Made by a program: the position numbers and the translations under genes
In this document: one piece after another, positions 13,519 through 23,007 of the stretch
Position numbering within the stretch: the first letter of the stretch is position 1
How the letters are laid out: every line of letters starts with the position of its first letter
The notes under the pieces: model-generated
Told to the model about the DNA's origin: nothing
Database searches by the model: none
The model's input: only the letters and a program-made list of their open reading frames with translations
From: Citrobacter portucalensis
GTDB lineage: Bacteria; Pseudomonadota; Gammaproteobacteria; Enterobacterales; Enterobacteriaceae
NCBI RefSeq assembly: GCF_002042885.1
Contig: NZ_MVFY01000012.1
Location: 82,098 to 146,097 of the forward strand
Direction of reading: 5' to 3'
Length of the DNA stretch: 64,000 nt

Positions 13519-14250
13519 ATGAAGCCAGCCATACTGGTTGTGGATGATGACATCGCTGTCTGCACGCTTTTACAGGATGTGCTGAGCGAACACGTCTTTA
13601 CGGTGACCGCCTGTCACACCGGGCAGGAGGCGCTGCGCTGCATTGAGACTCAGCCGGATATCGCTCTGGTATTGCTGGACATGATGTTGCCCGATATCAA
13701 CGGTCTGATGGTGTTGCAGCAGGTGCAAAAGATGAGACCCGGATTACCGGTGGTGATGCTGACCGGGCTTGGCAGCGAGTCGGATGTGGTTGTTGGGCTG
13801 GAAATGGGGGCTGACGACTATATCGGTAAGCCGTTCAATGCGCGGGTGCTGGTGGCGCGGGTAAAGGCGGTGCTCAGACGCGTTGGCGTGTTAACGGCAG
13901 AAAGCGGCGGCCCACAGACCACGGGGCTTTCTTTCAATGGCTGGCATCTGGATACCGCCGGTTGCCAGCTGCATAATCCCCAGCAGTTGAAGGTGGAGTT
14001 GACGCAGGGGGAATACAGCCTGCTGTTGGCGCTGGCCCAAAATGCCCGGCGGGTGCTGAGCCGGGAACAACTGCTGGAGCTGACGCGCAGCGACAGCGTT
14101 GAGGTGTTTGACCGCACTATTGACGTGTTAATCATGCGGCTGCGGCGAAAAATAGAGAACAACCCGCACCAGCCAATGTTGATCAAAACCCTGCGTGGGC
14201 TGGGTTATGTGTTTGCCGCCGACGTGCAGCATCACGATAAGGCGGCGTGA
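13519..14250 (+). CDS. OmpR/TorR-type response regulator
   Basis: Two-component response regulator of 243 residues. The receiver domain has the acidic pocket DDD at 9-11, phosphoacceptor D54 (LLDMMLPD), T82 and K104. A winged-helix OmpR-type DNA-binding domain spans about residues 135-235, with ELTQGEYSLLLAL, LSREQLLELTR and IDVLIMRLRRKIE. Closest in feel to TorR. It stands alone on the plus strand next to fdhF and converges with the sugar operon. The only kinase nearby is the hybrid sensor at the other end of that operon (20674), which I infer to be its partner. Target genes are unknown; the sugar operon is the obvious candidate. Confidence 0.85.
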   Translation: MKPAILVVDDDIAVCTLLQDVLSEHVFTVTACHTGQEALRCIETQPDIALVLLDMMLPDINGLMVLQQVQKMRPGLPVVMLTGLGSESDVVVGLEMGADDYIGKPFNARVLVARVKAVLRRVGVLTAESGGPQTTGLSFNGWHLDTAGCQLHNPQQLKVELTQGEYSLLLALAQNARRVLSREQLLELTRSDSVEVFDRTIDVLIMRLRRKIENNPHQPMLIKTLRGLGYVFAADVQHHDKAA

Positions 14251-14262
14251 TCGTGCGCAGTT

Positions 14263-14343
14263 GCCGGATGCAGCGTAAACGCCTTATCCGGCCTACAAAA
14301 GCGATAACAACTCCGTAGGCCTGATAAGCGTAGCGCATCAGGC
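14263..14343. repeat. REP pair after the sugar kinase gene
   Basis: GCCGGATGCAGCGTAAACGC...CCGGCCTAC followed by GTAGGCCTGATAAGCGTAGC...ATCAGGC. The second unit contributes the TGA stop of the kinase gene. It separates the convergent regulator and kinase genes. Confidence 0.9.
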
Positions 14344-15339
14344 GTCAGCCATTTCTGCTTTCAACTCTGCCAGCGTCTTCGCGCCATCTATCGCATTCGC
14401 GCACAGCAAGCTTGCCCGCGCACAGGCGTGTGCCAACCTGACGCTGTCCGTCAGCGACCAGCGCTCATGACAGCCATACAAAAATCCAGCGCAAAACGCA
14501 TCTCCCGCTCCGACGCTGCCAACGATCTCCTCCTGCGCCAGGTACTGCGACGGGATCCAGACGCCCGGCAGATCCGGCGCTTCACCCCAGGCACCTTCCG
14601 GACAGTGGATCACCACCCGCTGGCGTACACCTGCATCCAATAATTCGCGTGCGGCGGTGGCGATGTGCGCAATATGCAGTTCGCCGTTGGGCTGGCGGAT
14701 CTCCAGCCCGCTGAACTCCCCGGCTTCCAGCTCGTTAATCACCAGATAGTCGAGATGGCGCAGGGCTGGCATCACCAGCGGTTGATAGCGCGGGTCGCCC
14801 TTGCGTGAGACCAGATCCAGCGACGTTTCAAAGCCGGTGTCGCGCATTTGCGCCAGCAGCCGTGCGCTACGCGTCCCGTACTCCTCATCCGGCATGTCCA
14901 GACTGTCGAGCAGCAGCAGATATCCCAGATGGAAGATTTTCATCGAGGTATCCAGTTGCTCAAACGCAGGCAGATCGAGTAGCCGATTGGCACCGGGCGA
15001 GTGGAAAAAGGTGCGCTGACCGCTGGGATCGGTCATCACCTGCGACATCGACGTGGGGGCGAATGTGGTGCGCTGCACGTGTTGGCGATTAACGTGATAC
15101 TGCTCCAGCATCGCCATGATGTAGTCGCCGTCGCTGTCCTGACCGATTAACCCCACCGCCTGCAACGGCAGCCCAGTGTGCATTTTTGCCAGCGTCAGCA
15201 GCACATTAAGCGGCGCACCGCCCGTGGCGCGTTCGCTACGGGTGATTTCCGCCAGCCAGCCACGTTCCGGCCACTGCACAATTTGATGCACGTGATCGAC
15301 CAGCATGTTGCCTGCGGCGATAACGCCTTTGCGTTCCAT
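14338..15339 (-). CDS. PfkB-family carbohydrate kinase
   Basis: Ribokinase-type sugar kinase of 333 residues. The N-terminal motif GGAPLNVLLTLAKM and the C-terminal signature VGSVGAGDAFCAGFLYG, whose aspartate is the catalytic base, are clear. Its ATG overlaps the aldolase stop (TGATG), so the two are coupled. As last gene of the operon it probably phosphorylates the ketose that the aldolase then splits. The substrate cannot be read from sequence. The C-terminal residues and stop come from a REP element. Confidence 0.86.
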   Translation of the reverse strand: MERKGVIAAGNMLVDHVHQIVQWPERGWLAEITRSERATGGAPLNVLLTLAKMHTGLPLQAVGLIGQDSDGDYIMAMLEQYHVNRQHVQRTTFAPTSMSQVMTDPSGQRTFFHSPGANRLLDLPAFEQLDTSMKIFHLGYLLLLDSLDMPDEEYGTRSARLLAQMRDTGFETSLDLVSRKGDPRYQPLVMPALRHLDYLVINELEAGEFSGLEIRQPNGELHIAHIATAARELLDAGVRQRVVIHCPEGAWGEAPDLPGVWIPSQYLAQEEIVGSVGAGDAFCAGFLYGCHERWSLTDSVRLAHACARASLLCANAIDGAKTLAELKAEMADA

Positions 15340-16199
15340 CAGACCCGTCCCGCGCTGCCAAAAATGCGCATCTGTTCCGAAACGGTATCGGTAATGGCCT
15401 CTTCAATGCCGAGCAGCAGTTCGGCGAATTCGTCGTACAGCGGCTGGCGATTCGCCATCCGTGTTTCTACCGCCGACAGCGCCGCCTGCGACATGCCGGT
15501 ATAGAAGTTGATTTTGTGAATGCCGAGTTCAATCGCGCGCTTGAAATCGTCGTCGCTAATGCCGGAGCCGCCGTGCAGTACCAGCGGGATTGCCGCCTGC
15601 TGGCGAATGGCGTCCAGACGCGGGAAGTCGAGCAGCGGTTCGCCTTTATATTTGCCGTGGGCATTGCCAATGGCGACCGCCAGCGCGTCAATCCCGGTTC
15701 TGTCGACGAAATCGCGCGCCATCATTGGGTCGGTAAATAGCGACTCGTCGGCATGACCGTACAGCGCGCCGCCCTCATCACCGCCCACCGCACCCAGTTC
15801 GGCTTCCACCGACACGCCGACGGCATGGCACATCTTCACCACTTCGCGGGTCTGGCGGATATTTTCTTCATACTCCAGCGTGGAGCCATCGAACATCACT
15901 GAACTGAACCCTAAGCGTAGTGCCCGAACTACCGACTCAAAGTGCAGGCCGTGGTCAAGGTTTAGCACCACCGGAATGTCATGCCGCGCGGCTTCGAACT
16001 TGACCGCTTCGACCAGAGAATCCAGCGAGATATATTTAAAATGTACTTCGGCGATATTGATGATAAACGGCGAACGTTCCTGCTTTGCCGCGGCAAACAG
16101 CGCGCGCAGGAAGTGTGAATCCAGAACATTAAATGCCCCTAAGGCATAACGATGCTCACGGGCATGTGCAAGGCCATCAGCGAGAGATATCAACGGCAT
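15339..16199 (-). CDS. Class II ketose-phosphate aldolase
   Basis: Zinc-dependent aldolase of the fructose-/tagatose-bisphosphate family (286 residues). Visible motifs: NLDHGLHFE (zinc and base region, near residue 81), SVEAELGAVGG, AIGNAHGKYKG (zinc histidine near 178) and LHGGSGISDDD (zinc histidine and phosphate-binding glycines). It should cleave a ketose phosphate to dihydroxyacetone phosphate plus an aldehyde. Its place between isomerase and kinase suggests it acts on the phosphorylated product of this pathway. GatY/KbaY-like proteins are the nearest known relatives. Confidence 0.86.
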   Translation of the reverse strand: MPLISLADGLAHAREHRYALGAFNVLDSHFLRALFAAAKQERSPFIINIAEVHFKYISLDSLVEAVKFEAARHDIPVVLNLDHGLHFESVVRALRLGFSSVMFDGSTLEYEENIRQTREVVKMCHAVGVSVEAELGAVGGDEGGALYGHADESLFTDPMMARDFVDRTGIDALAVAIGNAHGKYKGEPLLDFPRLDAIRQQAAIPLVLHGGSGISDDDFKRAIELGIHKINFYTGMSQAALSAVETRMANRQPLYDEFAELLLGIEEAITDTVSEQMRIFGSAGRV

Positions 16200-16213
16200 A
16201 ATACGCTCCTTGG

Positions 16214-16897
16214 TTAGCGGAACAGGCGATATTCGTTACACAGCACCAGCTGCGCCGGCTCGTCTTCTTCAATGTCGTTATAGCGGGCGATCGGTTGCAA
16301 AAAGTGGTTATCGTGGTCGTCGTCATTAACAGAAGAAACCTCGCCGACCAGCACGTCGCCAAAACCTTCTTCCGCCCAGAAGCTGTGATACAGGCCCGGC
16401 GGCAGGCAGATGCTTTCACCCGGCGTCAGGCGTAACTGACTGCCCGCTGCATGGGTTTGCCGACAGCCGTCAATTACCACGCTGACGTCGGTCTCTTCCG
16501 TTTGTTCCCGGATCCCCGCATTCCACAGTTCCACAATTAAATTGCCGCCGCCGCGATTGATAATGTCTTCGCGTTTGCGCCAGTGAAAATGCATCGGCGT
16601 GACCTGCGCATCGCGAACATGCATGATTTTCTCGGCGTAGCATTTCTCGTAAGGCATGCCTTTCGGCGAGCCATTACGCAGAGTGAACAGCGTTAACCCT
16701 TGCGCGGCGAAATTGTTGCCGCCAAATGCGGTGACATCCCAACCGAGCTTAAGGTCGAACACTTCGCTCCAGGCTGCAGCATCAAGCTTGCGCCATTGGG
16801 TCGGGGGGAAGCTGGCAAAAGGGGGGAGATGCACGTCGTGCTGAGAGAAAAACTGGCGCGTGTGGCCAAGGATCTCGTTTATTGCGGAGCGTTTCAT
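16214..16897 (-). CDS. D-lyxose ketol-isomerase-type cupin sugar isomerase
   Basis: 227-residue cupin with the metal-binding set MHFHWRKRED (two histidines, then glutamate) and LPPGLYHSFW (late histidine), typical of the D-lyxose isomerase family. I recall a structurally characterised homologue in E. coli O157:H7 that interconverts D-lyxose and D-xylulose and less well D-mannose and D-fructose. Here it would turn an imported aldose into the ketose for the kinase. Fourteen bases separate it from the aldolase start. Confidence 0.85.
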   Translation of the reverse strand: MKRSAINEILGHTRQFFSQHDVHLPPFASFPPTQWRKLDAAAWSEVFDLKLGWDVTAFGGNNFAAQGLTLFTLRNGSPKGMPYEKCYAEKIMHVRDAQVTPMHFHWRKREDIINRGGGNLIVELWNAGIREQTEETDVSVVIDGCRQTHAAGSQLRLTPGESICLPPGLYHSFWAEEGFGDVLVGEVSSVNDDDHDNHFLQPIARYNDIEEDEPAQLVLCNEYRLFR

Positions 16898-16921
16898 CGG
16901 CTGAATCCTCCTTAATATAAT

Positions 16922-17003
16922 GCCGGATGGCGCCGCGCTTATCCGGCCTACAAATTCATAGCGATCTTGTAGGCCGGATAGGGCATTTTTGCCGCCATCC
17001 GGC
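16922..17003. repeat. REP pair between sugar-binding protein and isomerase genes
   Basis: GCCGGATGGCGCCGCGCTTA...CCGGCCTAC plus opposed GTAGGCCGGATAGGGCA...CCGGC. As an intercistronic stem on the operon mRNA it could protect the upstream binding-protein message from 3' decay, which is known for REP in malE-malF. Confidence 0.9.
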
Positions 17004-17017
17004 GTTGTTGTGGCGGG

Positions 17018-17959
17018 CTATTTAACCGTCCAACCCTTATAACTGCCGACGTTGTTTTTATCGATCATCGTCACCGGGATCAGCACGGGTTCTTTCGGGG
17101 CGGGTTTCCCCTGCAATATGTCATAGCCGATTTCGACCGCTTTGGCAGCCATCACCTGCGGATCTTGTGCCGGAGTCGCCACAAATAGTGAGTTTTCGCG
17201 CTTCAGCGCTTCTTCACCGTCCGGGGATCCATCTACGCCGACAATAAAGAATTCGCTACGCTGCGCCTGTTTTGCCGCCAGATCGGCACCGATCGCCGTC
17301 GGATCGTTAATGGCGAATACGCCGTCGATCTTCGGATTCGCCGCCAGCAGCGCGGTCATGATCTCCAGCCCGCCTTCACGACTGCCTTTGGCGTTTTGGT
17401 TATGCGACAGCACCTTGATGTCCGGGTGGCGTTTAAACTCAGTCTGGCAGCCTTCCACGCGGTTCTGGACGGCGGAAACCGGCGGCCCGTTGATGATGAC
17501 GACGTTGCCTTTGCCTTTCAGGCGGTCGGTAATGTATTTACAGGCCATTTCACCTGCCTGGGTGTTATCGGAGGTAATGGTCGCGTCTGCGCCTTCCGCT
17601 GCCACGTCAACGGCAACCACCACGATCCCGGCGTCTTTCGCGCGTTTTACCGCCGGGCCGATGCCTTTGGAGTCGGCGGCGTTAAGGATAATCATGTCGA
17701 CTTTGGCGGCAATAAAGTTGTCGATCTGCGACACCTGTTGACCCAGATCGTAGCCGCTGGAAACCAGCGTTACTTTAACGCTATCACCTGCCAGCTTGCG
17801 TGCTTCCAGCTCCGCGCCTTTGGTGATCTGCACGAAGAACGGGTTGGCCAGATCGCCCACCGTAACGCCGATCGATTTCAGTTCTTTTGCCTGCACAAAC
17901 GGAGCTGCAGCAAGCAGGGCGCCAGCACAGAGCGCGGTTACTAATGGCTTCAAACGCAT
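17018..17959 (-). CDS. Periplasmic sugar-binding protein of an ABC importer
   Basis: RbsB-type class I binding protein, 313 residues. Signal peptide MRLKPLVTALCAGALLAAAPFVQA. The core motifs are LKSIGVTVGDLANPFFVQITKGAE at the start of the mature protein, GVFAINDPTAIGADLAAKQA and FFIVGVDGSPDG. It captures the sugar for the permease and ATPase encoded upstream. It might also present the ligand to the periplasmic domain of the hybrid kinase, as TorT does for TorS; that is inference. Confidence 0.9.
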   Translation of the reverse strand: MRLKPLVTALCAGALLAAAPFVQAKELKSIGVTVGDLANPFFVQITKGAELEARKLAGDSVKVTLVSSGYDLGQQVSQIDNFIAAKVDMIILNAADSKGIGPAVKRAKDAGIVVVAVDVAAEGADATITSDNTQAGEMACKYITDRLKGKGNVVIINGPPVSAVQNRVEGCQTEFKRHPDIKVLSHNQNAKGSREGGLEIMTALLAANPKIDGVFAINDPTAIGADLAAKQAQRSEFFIVGVDGSPDGEEALKRENSLFVATPAQDPQVMAAKAVEIGYDILQGKPAPKEPVLIPVTMIDKNNVGSYKGWTVK

Positions 17960-17993
17960 ACTCGTTTCCTCACGTAGGGTATTGTTGTTATAC

Positions 17994-18023
17994 GCCTGAT
18001 GGCGCTGCGCTTATCAGGCCTAC
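17994..18023. repeat. Single REP unit between permease and binding-protein genes
   Basis: GCCTGATGGCGCTGCGCTTA...CAGGCCTAC, followed by a degenerate GTAGGCCAG at 18029. Confidence 0.85.
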
Positions 18024-18047
18024 GAATGAGTAGGCCAGTAAGCTTGT

Positions 18048-19043
18048 CTATGCACTTTGATGGTGTCGGGTACGGTATTTGTCGATCAGTACCGCTATGA
18101 TGATCACCGCCCCTTTGATCACCAGTTGCCAGAAATAGGAGACGCCCATCAGCGTCATACCGTTATTGAGCGTGGCGATTATCAACGCCCCCACCAGCGT
18201 GCCGGTGATGGTGCCGATCCCGCCAACAAAGCTGGTGCCGCCGAGGATCACCGCCGCGATGGCGTCCAGCTCGTAACCCATGCCTAAGTTGCCGTTGGCG
18301 CTATACAGCCGCGAGGCGCTCATCACCCCGCCAAGGCCTGAGAGCAAACCGCTCATGCCGTAGACGAACAGCAGCACCAGCCACACTTTGATCCCGGTTA
18401 AACGTGCGGCCTGCATATTGCCGCCGACCGCGTAGATATGAACGCCGAGCGTGGTGCGGCGCAGAATGAACCAGCACACCACCACCACCGCCAGCGCAAT
18501 GACTACCAGCCACGGAACCGGGCCGAGATAGTTGTTACCGATCCACTCAAAGCTGATATTGGAGTTAATCACCGTTGTTCCGTCGGCCAGCAGATAGGCC
18601 GCACCGCGCAGCGCCGTATAGGTTCCAAGCGTGACGATAAACGGCGGTAGTCCGGCAAAAGCAACCAGCGCGCCGTTAAACAATCCCAGCACCAGACCGA
18701 GCATCAGCGCCGCCGGAATCGATAGCATGGCAAGCTCAGGAATAAGAGAAACGACCATGGCTGCGACAGCGGTGGTACCGAGAATCGAGCCAACCGAGAG
18801 GTCGATCCCGCCGGTCAAAATAATGAAGGTCATGCCAGCCGCCAGCACGATGTTGATCGAGGCCTGACGGGTAATATTCAGCAGGTTACTTTCGGTAAAA
18901 AAGTTAGGCGCGATAAAGCCAAATACCGCCACAATCAGGATGAGAATCGGTAAGATGCCGACCGTTTGCATCAGATCGCTCATCAGCATTTTTTTTGCGG
19001 AGGCGGATTTCGCCACCTGCTGGGGAGTGGTTGGATTATTCAT
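18048..19043 (-). CDS. Sugar ABC transporter permease (RbsC type)
   Basis: 331 residues with about eight to ten membrane helices. It has the family sequence [12 protein letters not shown] and the ARLTGIKVW and [15 protein letters not shown] segments of ribose-type permeases (BPD_transp_2). Its start overlaps the ATPase gene by eight bases. Forms the membrane channel of the importer; a single permease gene implies a homodimer. Confidence 0.92.
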   Translation of the reverse strand: MNNPTTPQQVAKSASAKKMLMSDLMQTVGILPILILIVAVFGFIAPNFFTESNLLNITRQASINIVLAAGMTFIILTGGIDLSVGSILGTTAVAAMVVSLIPELAMLSIPAALMLGLVLGLFNGALVAFAGLPPFIVTLGTYTALRGAAYLLADGTTVINSNISFEWIGNNYLGPVPWLVVIALAVVVVCWFILRRTTLGVHIYAVGGNMQAARLTGIKVWLVLLFVYGMSGLLSGLGGVMSASRLYSANGNLGMGYELDAIAAVILGGTSFVGGIGTITGTLVGALIIATLNNGMTLMGVSYFWQLVIKGAVIIIAVLIDKYRTRHHQSA

Positions 19044-20559
19044 GGGGCACCGCCTGATGGTGGGAGTCGTTCACGCCGGTTGCCAGCGTCATAATATTTT
19101 CCTGGGTAATGCTTTGTCCGTTCAGCTCGCCGGCAATACTGCCTTCCCGCATGACATACACGCGATCGCTCATACCGACGACTTCCGGCAGCTCGCTGGA
19201 GATCATCAGGATCGCTACGCCTTTGCGCGCCATATCGTTCATGATCCGGTAGATCTCGCTTTTGGCACCGACGTCCACGCCGCGCGTGGGTTCATCGAGG
19301 ATCAAAATACGTGGGCCGATCGCGACCCAGCGTGAAATCAGCAGTTTTTGCTGATTTCCGCCGGACAGCCCGCCCGCGCGTACCTGTGCGTGCGGCACGC
19401 GGATGTTGAGCAGCTTGATGGCGTCATCGGAAATAGCCTGCGCCTTTTTGCGATCGAGCATGCCCCAGTTGGCGTCACGCTCCAGCGTTGCCATGGTGAT
19501 GTTTTCTGCCGCTGCCAGCTCTAAAAATAATCCCTGTTCTTTGCGGTTTTCCGTCAGAAAGCCAATGCCGTGGTCAATCGCCTCGCGGGGGGAGTGGATC
19601 ACTACCGGTTCACCGTCTACTTCAATCATGCCGCCGATGGCTTTACGCACGCCAAAAATAAGCTGAGCCAGTTCAGAACGCCCGGCACCGACTAGCCCGG
19701 CCAGGCCGACGATCTCCCCGGAGCGCACCAGCAAGCTGCACGGCCGGACTTTATGGCCGTCGGTCAGGTGATGAACATTGAGGCGTGCTTTACCTAAGGG
19801 AATATCGCGCTCTTTGTTGAACAGATCGCTCAACGGACGGCCCACCATCATGCGTACCAGCTCCGAGGCGTTGAGCTTGTCGCGGGTCAGGCTGCCAACA
19901 TATTGCCCATCGCGCAGGACGCTGACGCGGTCCGAGAGTTCGTACACTTCCGCCATGCGGTGGCTGATGTAGATAATCGCCATCCCCTCATCGCGCAGGC
20001 GCATGATCAGTTCAAACAGGCGGTGAGTTTCACGTGAGGAGAGGGCGGCGGTGGGTTCATCCATTACCAGAATGCGGCTGTTACGGTGCAGGGCGCGGGC
20101 AATTTCCACCTGCTGCTGTTCGGCGATGGTCAATGTCATCACACGGTCGCTGGCCTTAAACTGGGCGCCGAGTCGGTCGATGACTTTCTGCGACTGCATG
20201 ACCATCTCTTTACGCTGGACCAGCCCGCCGCGCGACAGCTCGCTGCCAAGAAAGATATTTTCCGCTACCGTCAGGTTCGGCGCGAGCTGCATCTCCTGAT
20301 AAATCAGCGTGATGCCTGCGCTAAGCGCATCTTTAGGACCGCGAATGTGAAACGGCTGACCGTCAATCAGGATCTCACCGCTGGTGGCGGTATAGGCGCC
20401 TGCGAGGATCTTCATCAGGGTGCTCTTCCCCGCGCCATTCTCGCCCATCAGGGCATGAATCTCGCCCGGCCAGACCGTTAAATCGACCCCTTTCAGCGCG
20501 TAAAATTTGCCAAACGCTTTAGCAATGTTGCGCATCTCCAGAACCGGTGTCCTGCTCAT
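19036..20559 (-). CDS. Sugar ABC transporter ATPase, two nucleotide-binding domains
   Basis: 507 residues in two ABC halves. Domain 1 has a full Walker [12 protein letters not shown] and Walker [13 protein letters not shown]. Domain 2 has the degenerate P-loop [11 protein letters not shown], signature LSGGNQQK and [14 protein letters not shown], as in RbsA, XylG and AraG. First gene of the operon, divergent from the hybrid kinase with about 114 bases between the two starts, which must hold both promoters. Confidence 0.93.
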   Translation of the reverse strand: MSRTPVLEMRNIAKAFGKFYALKGVDLTVWPGEIHALMGENGAGKSTLMKILAGAYTATSGEILIDGQPFHIRGPKDALSAGITLIYQEMQLAPNLTVAENIFLGSELSRGGLVQRKEMVMQSQKVIDRLGAQFKASDRVMTLTIAEQQQVEIARALHRNSRILVMDEPTAALSSRETHRLFELIMRLRDEGMAIIYISHRMAEVYELSDRVSVLRDGQYVGSLTRDKLNASELVRMMVGRPLSDLFNKERDIPLGKARLNVHHLTDGHKVRPCSLLVRSGEIVGLAGLVGAGRSELAQLIFGVRKAIGGMIEVDGEPVVIHSPREAIDHGIGFLTENRKEQGLFLELAAAENITMATLERDANWGMLDRKKAQAISDDAIKLLNIRVPHAQVRAGGLSGGNQQKLLISRWVAIGPRILILDEPTRGVDVGAKSEIYRIMNDMARKGVAILMISSELPEVVGMSDRVYVMREGSIAGELNGQSITQENIMTLATGVNDSHHQAVPHE

Positions 20560-20673
20560 GGCGGATCTCCTGTGGGGTGGCCGATATCAGCAGTCCATCA
20601 CAGGAATGTAAATGCAAAATGTCAGAAGCCGTTCATATTTGTCATATTGCGATTTTTCTTCACGGAGCGTGAT

Positions 20674-22938
20674 ATGCCGCAACCGGGACGTCACTTTCTC
20701 GCCAGTGCTCGCGGACGATTGCTGTTCTTCAATCTGCTGGTGGTGGCTGTCACGCTGATGGTGAGCGGCGTGGCGGTGCTGGGTTTTCAGCATGCCAGTC
20801 AGATTCAGGAGCAGGTGCAGCAGCAAACCGTTGACGACATGACCGGCAGCATGAACCTGGCGCGGGATACGGCGAACGTGGCGACGGCGGCGGTGCGGTT
20901 GTCGCAGGTGGTCGGGGCGCTGGAATACAAAGGGGAAGCGGAGCGGCTGCAGGAGACGCAAAGGGCGCTGAAGCAGTCGCTGGAACAACTGGCTACCGCG
21001 CCGCTGGCGCAGCAAGAGCCGGTGCTGGTCGAGCGTATTATCCAGCGCAGTAATGAACTACAAAGCAGCGTAGAAGGGATGTTGCAGCGCGGGCAGCGGC
21101 GACACCTGGAGCGTAACGCGTTGCTCAGTTCGCTGTATCAAAATCAAAGCTATTTACGTCATCTGCAAAAGTTGACCGGCGCGCAGGATGATGCGCTGCT
21201 GGGGCAGATGGACCGCTTAATTGTTGCCGCCATCGACACGCCCACGCCGCGTTCGGTGGTGAAACAACTGGATGCGGTGATGCCTGCGCTTCCCTTGCGC
21301 CATGCTAGTCCGCTGATTAGCGGTATCCTCAACGACTTCAACCAGGAGCTGCATAAGCTGGAGCCGCTCTCTTCCGCGCTGGAGCAGAGCGATTTGGCCA
21401 TCAACTGGTATATGTTTCATATCAAAGCGCTGGTGGCGATCCTCAACAGCGATATCAATCAGTATGCCTCGCAGGTGGCGCTGATCTCAGAGCAACGGGT
21501 GGCGCAAAGCCATCAGGAACTGCAATCCGGCGCGTTGTTTATTTTAGTGTTTGCGCTGCTGGCGGTGGTGATCACCGGTTTTGCCGGGTGGTATATCTAC
21601 CGTAATCTCGGTTCCAACCTGACGGCCATTTCACGGGCGATGACCCGGCTGGCGCACGGTGAATCAGACGTCAGCGTACCGGCCCTGCAGCGTCGTGATG
21701 AGTTAGGCGAGCTGGCCCGCGCCTTTAGCGTCTTTGCCCGGAATACGGCGTCGCTGGAGCACACCACCCGACTGCTAAAAGAAAAAACCAGCCAGATGGA
21801 AATCGATCGCACCGAGCGTCAGGGGCTGGAAGAGGCGCTGTTGCACAGCCAAAAGCTGAAGGCGGTGGGGCAACTGACGGGTGGATTAGCACATGATTTC
21901 AATAACCTGCTGGCGGTTATTATTGGCAGTCTGGATTTGGTGGATCCGGATTCTCCCGACGCGCCGCGGGTCAATCGGGCGCTAAAAGCCGCCGAGCGTG
22001 GGGCGCTGCTTACCCAGCGACTGCTGGCCTTTTCGCGCAAACAGTCGTTGCACCCTCATGCGGTGGAGCTGAAAACGCTGCTGGAAAATCTGGGCGAACT
22101 GATGCGCCACTCTCTTCCGGCCACGTTGACGCTGGAGATTGAAGCCCAGTCTCCCGCCTGGCCCGCGTGGATTGACGTCAGCCAACTGGAAAACGCCATT
22201 ATCAATCTGGTGATGAACGCCCGTGACGCCATGGACGGGCAGGCGGGCACGATTAAAATCCGTACCTGGAATCAGCGGGTCACGCGCAGCGATGGGCGCA
22301 AGCAGGATATGGTGATGCTGGAGGTTGCCGACCAGGGAAGCGGGATGTCACAGGAGGTGAAAGCCCAGGTCTTCGAACCGTTTTTCACCACCAAACAGAC
22401 CGGTAGCGGCAGCGGACTGGGGCTGTCGATGGTTTACGGTTTTGTGCGCCAGTCCGGTGGTCGGGTGGAGATTGAAAGCGCTCCCGGGCAGGGAACGACG
22501 GTCAGGCTACAACTGCCTCGCGCCGTTGTGCCGGTGCAGGCTCAGGCAGAACCGGTGGCGGTACATGCGGCGAACAGCGGTGAAAAACTGGTGTTGGTGC
22601 TCGAGGATGAGGACGATGTACGCCAGACGTTGTGCGAGCAATTACACCTGCTGGGCTACCTGACGTTAGAGGCCGCCAACGGCGAACAGGCGATGCATAT
22701 GCTGGCGGCTTCATCCGAGATTGATATTTTAATCAGCGACTTAATGCTACCAGGAGGGTTGAGCGGCGTGGATGTGGTGAATCATGCTCAGGCACATTAT
22801 CCGCAGTTGTCCATCCTGCTGATTAGCGGTCAGGATTTACGTCCGGCGCATAACCCAGCGTTGCCCGATGTGGCGCTATTGCGTAAGCCTTTTACTCGGG
22901 GAGAGCTGGCGCAGGCGCTGCGGCATTCGCGTAATTGA
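20674..22938 (+). CDS. Hybrid sensor histidine kinase flanking the sugar operon
   Basis: 754 residues. Membrane helix 1 about 16-38, a periplasmic helical sensor of about 265 residues, helix 2 about 305-327, HAMP to about 380, a histidine box GGLAHDFNNLLAVI, an N-box NLVMNARDAMD, G-boxes VADQGSGM and GSGSGLGLSMVYG, and a C-terminal receiver with LVLEDEDDV, phosphoacceptor ILISDLMLP and LLRKPF. I see no HPt domain. ATG 20674 behind CGGAG is preferred to a GTG at 20572, whose extra 34 residues look non-coding. Probable partner of the regulator at 13519; the ligand is presumably the sugar or its binding protein. Confidence 0.85.
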   Translation: MPQPGRHFLASARGRLLFFNLLVVAVTLMVSGVAVLGFQHASQIQEQVQQQTVDDMTGSMNLARDTANVATAAVRLSQVVGALEYKGEAERLQETQRALKQSLEQLATAPLAQQEPVLVERIIQRSNELQSSVEGMLQRGQRRHLERNALLSSLYQNQSYLRHLQKLTGAQDDALLGQMDRLIVAAIDTPTPRSVVKQLDAVMPALPLRHASPLISGILNDFNQELHKLEPLSSALEQSDLAINWYMFHIKALVAILNSDINQYASQVALISEQRVAQSHQELQSGALFILVFALLAVVITGFAGWYIYRNLGSNLTAISRAMTRLAHGESDVSVPALQRRDELGELARAFSVFARNTASLEHTTRLLKEKTSQMEIDRTERQGLEEALLHSQKLKAVGQLTGGLAHDFNNLLAVIIGSLDLVDPDSPDAPRVNRALKAAERGALLTQRLLAFSRKQSLHPHAVELKTLLENLGELMRHSLPATLTLEIEAQSPAWPAWIDVSQLENAIINLVMNARDAMDGQAGTIKIRTWNQRVTRSDGRKQDMVMLEVADQGSGMSQEVKAQVFEPFFTTKQTGSGSGLGLSMVYGFVRQSGGRVEIESAPGQGTTVRLQLPRAVVPVQAQAEPVAVHAANSGEKLVLVLEDEDDVRQTLCEQLHLLGYLTLEAANGEQAMHMLAASSEIDILISDLMLPGGLSGVDVVNHAQAHYPQLSILLISGQDLRPAHNPALPDVALLRKPFTRGELAQALRHSRN

Positions 22939-23007
22939 GATTCCTCCGCTACCCGCGCAAATACGCTTTGATTACCGTGGGGCGAGTTTCTTGATGAGGC
23001 TGGTTTT

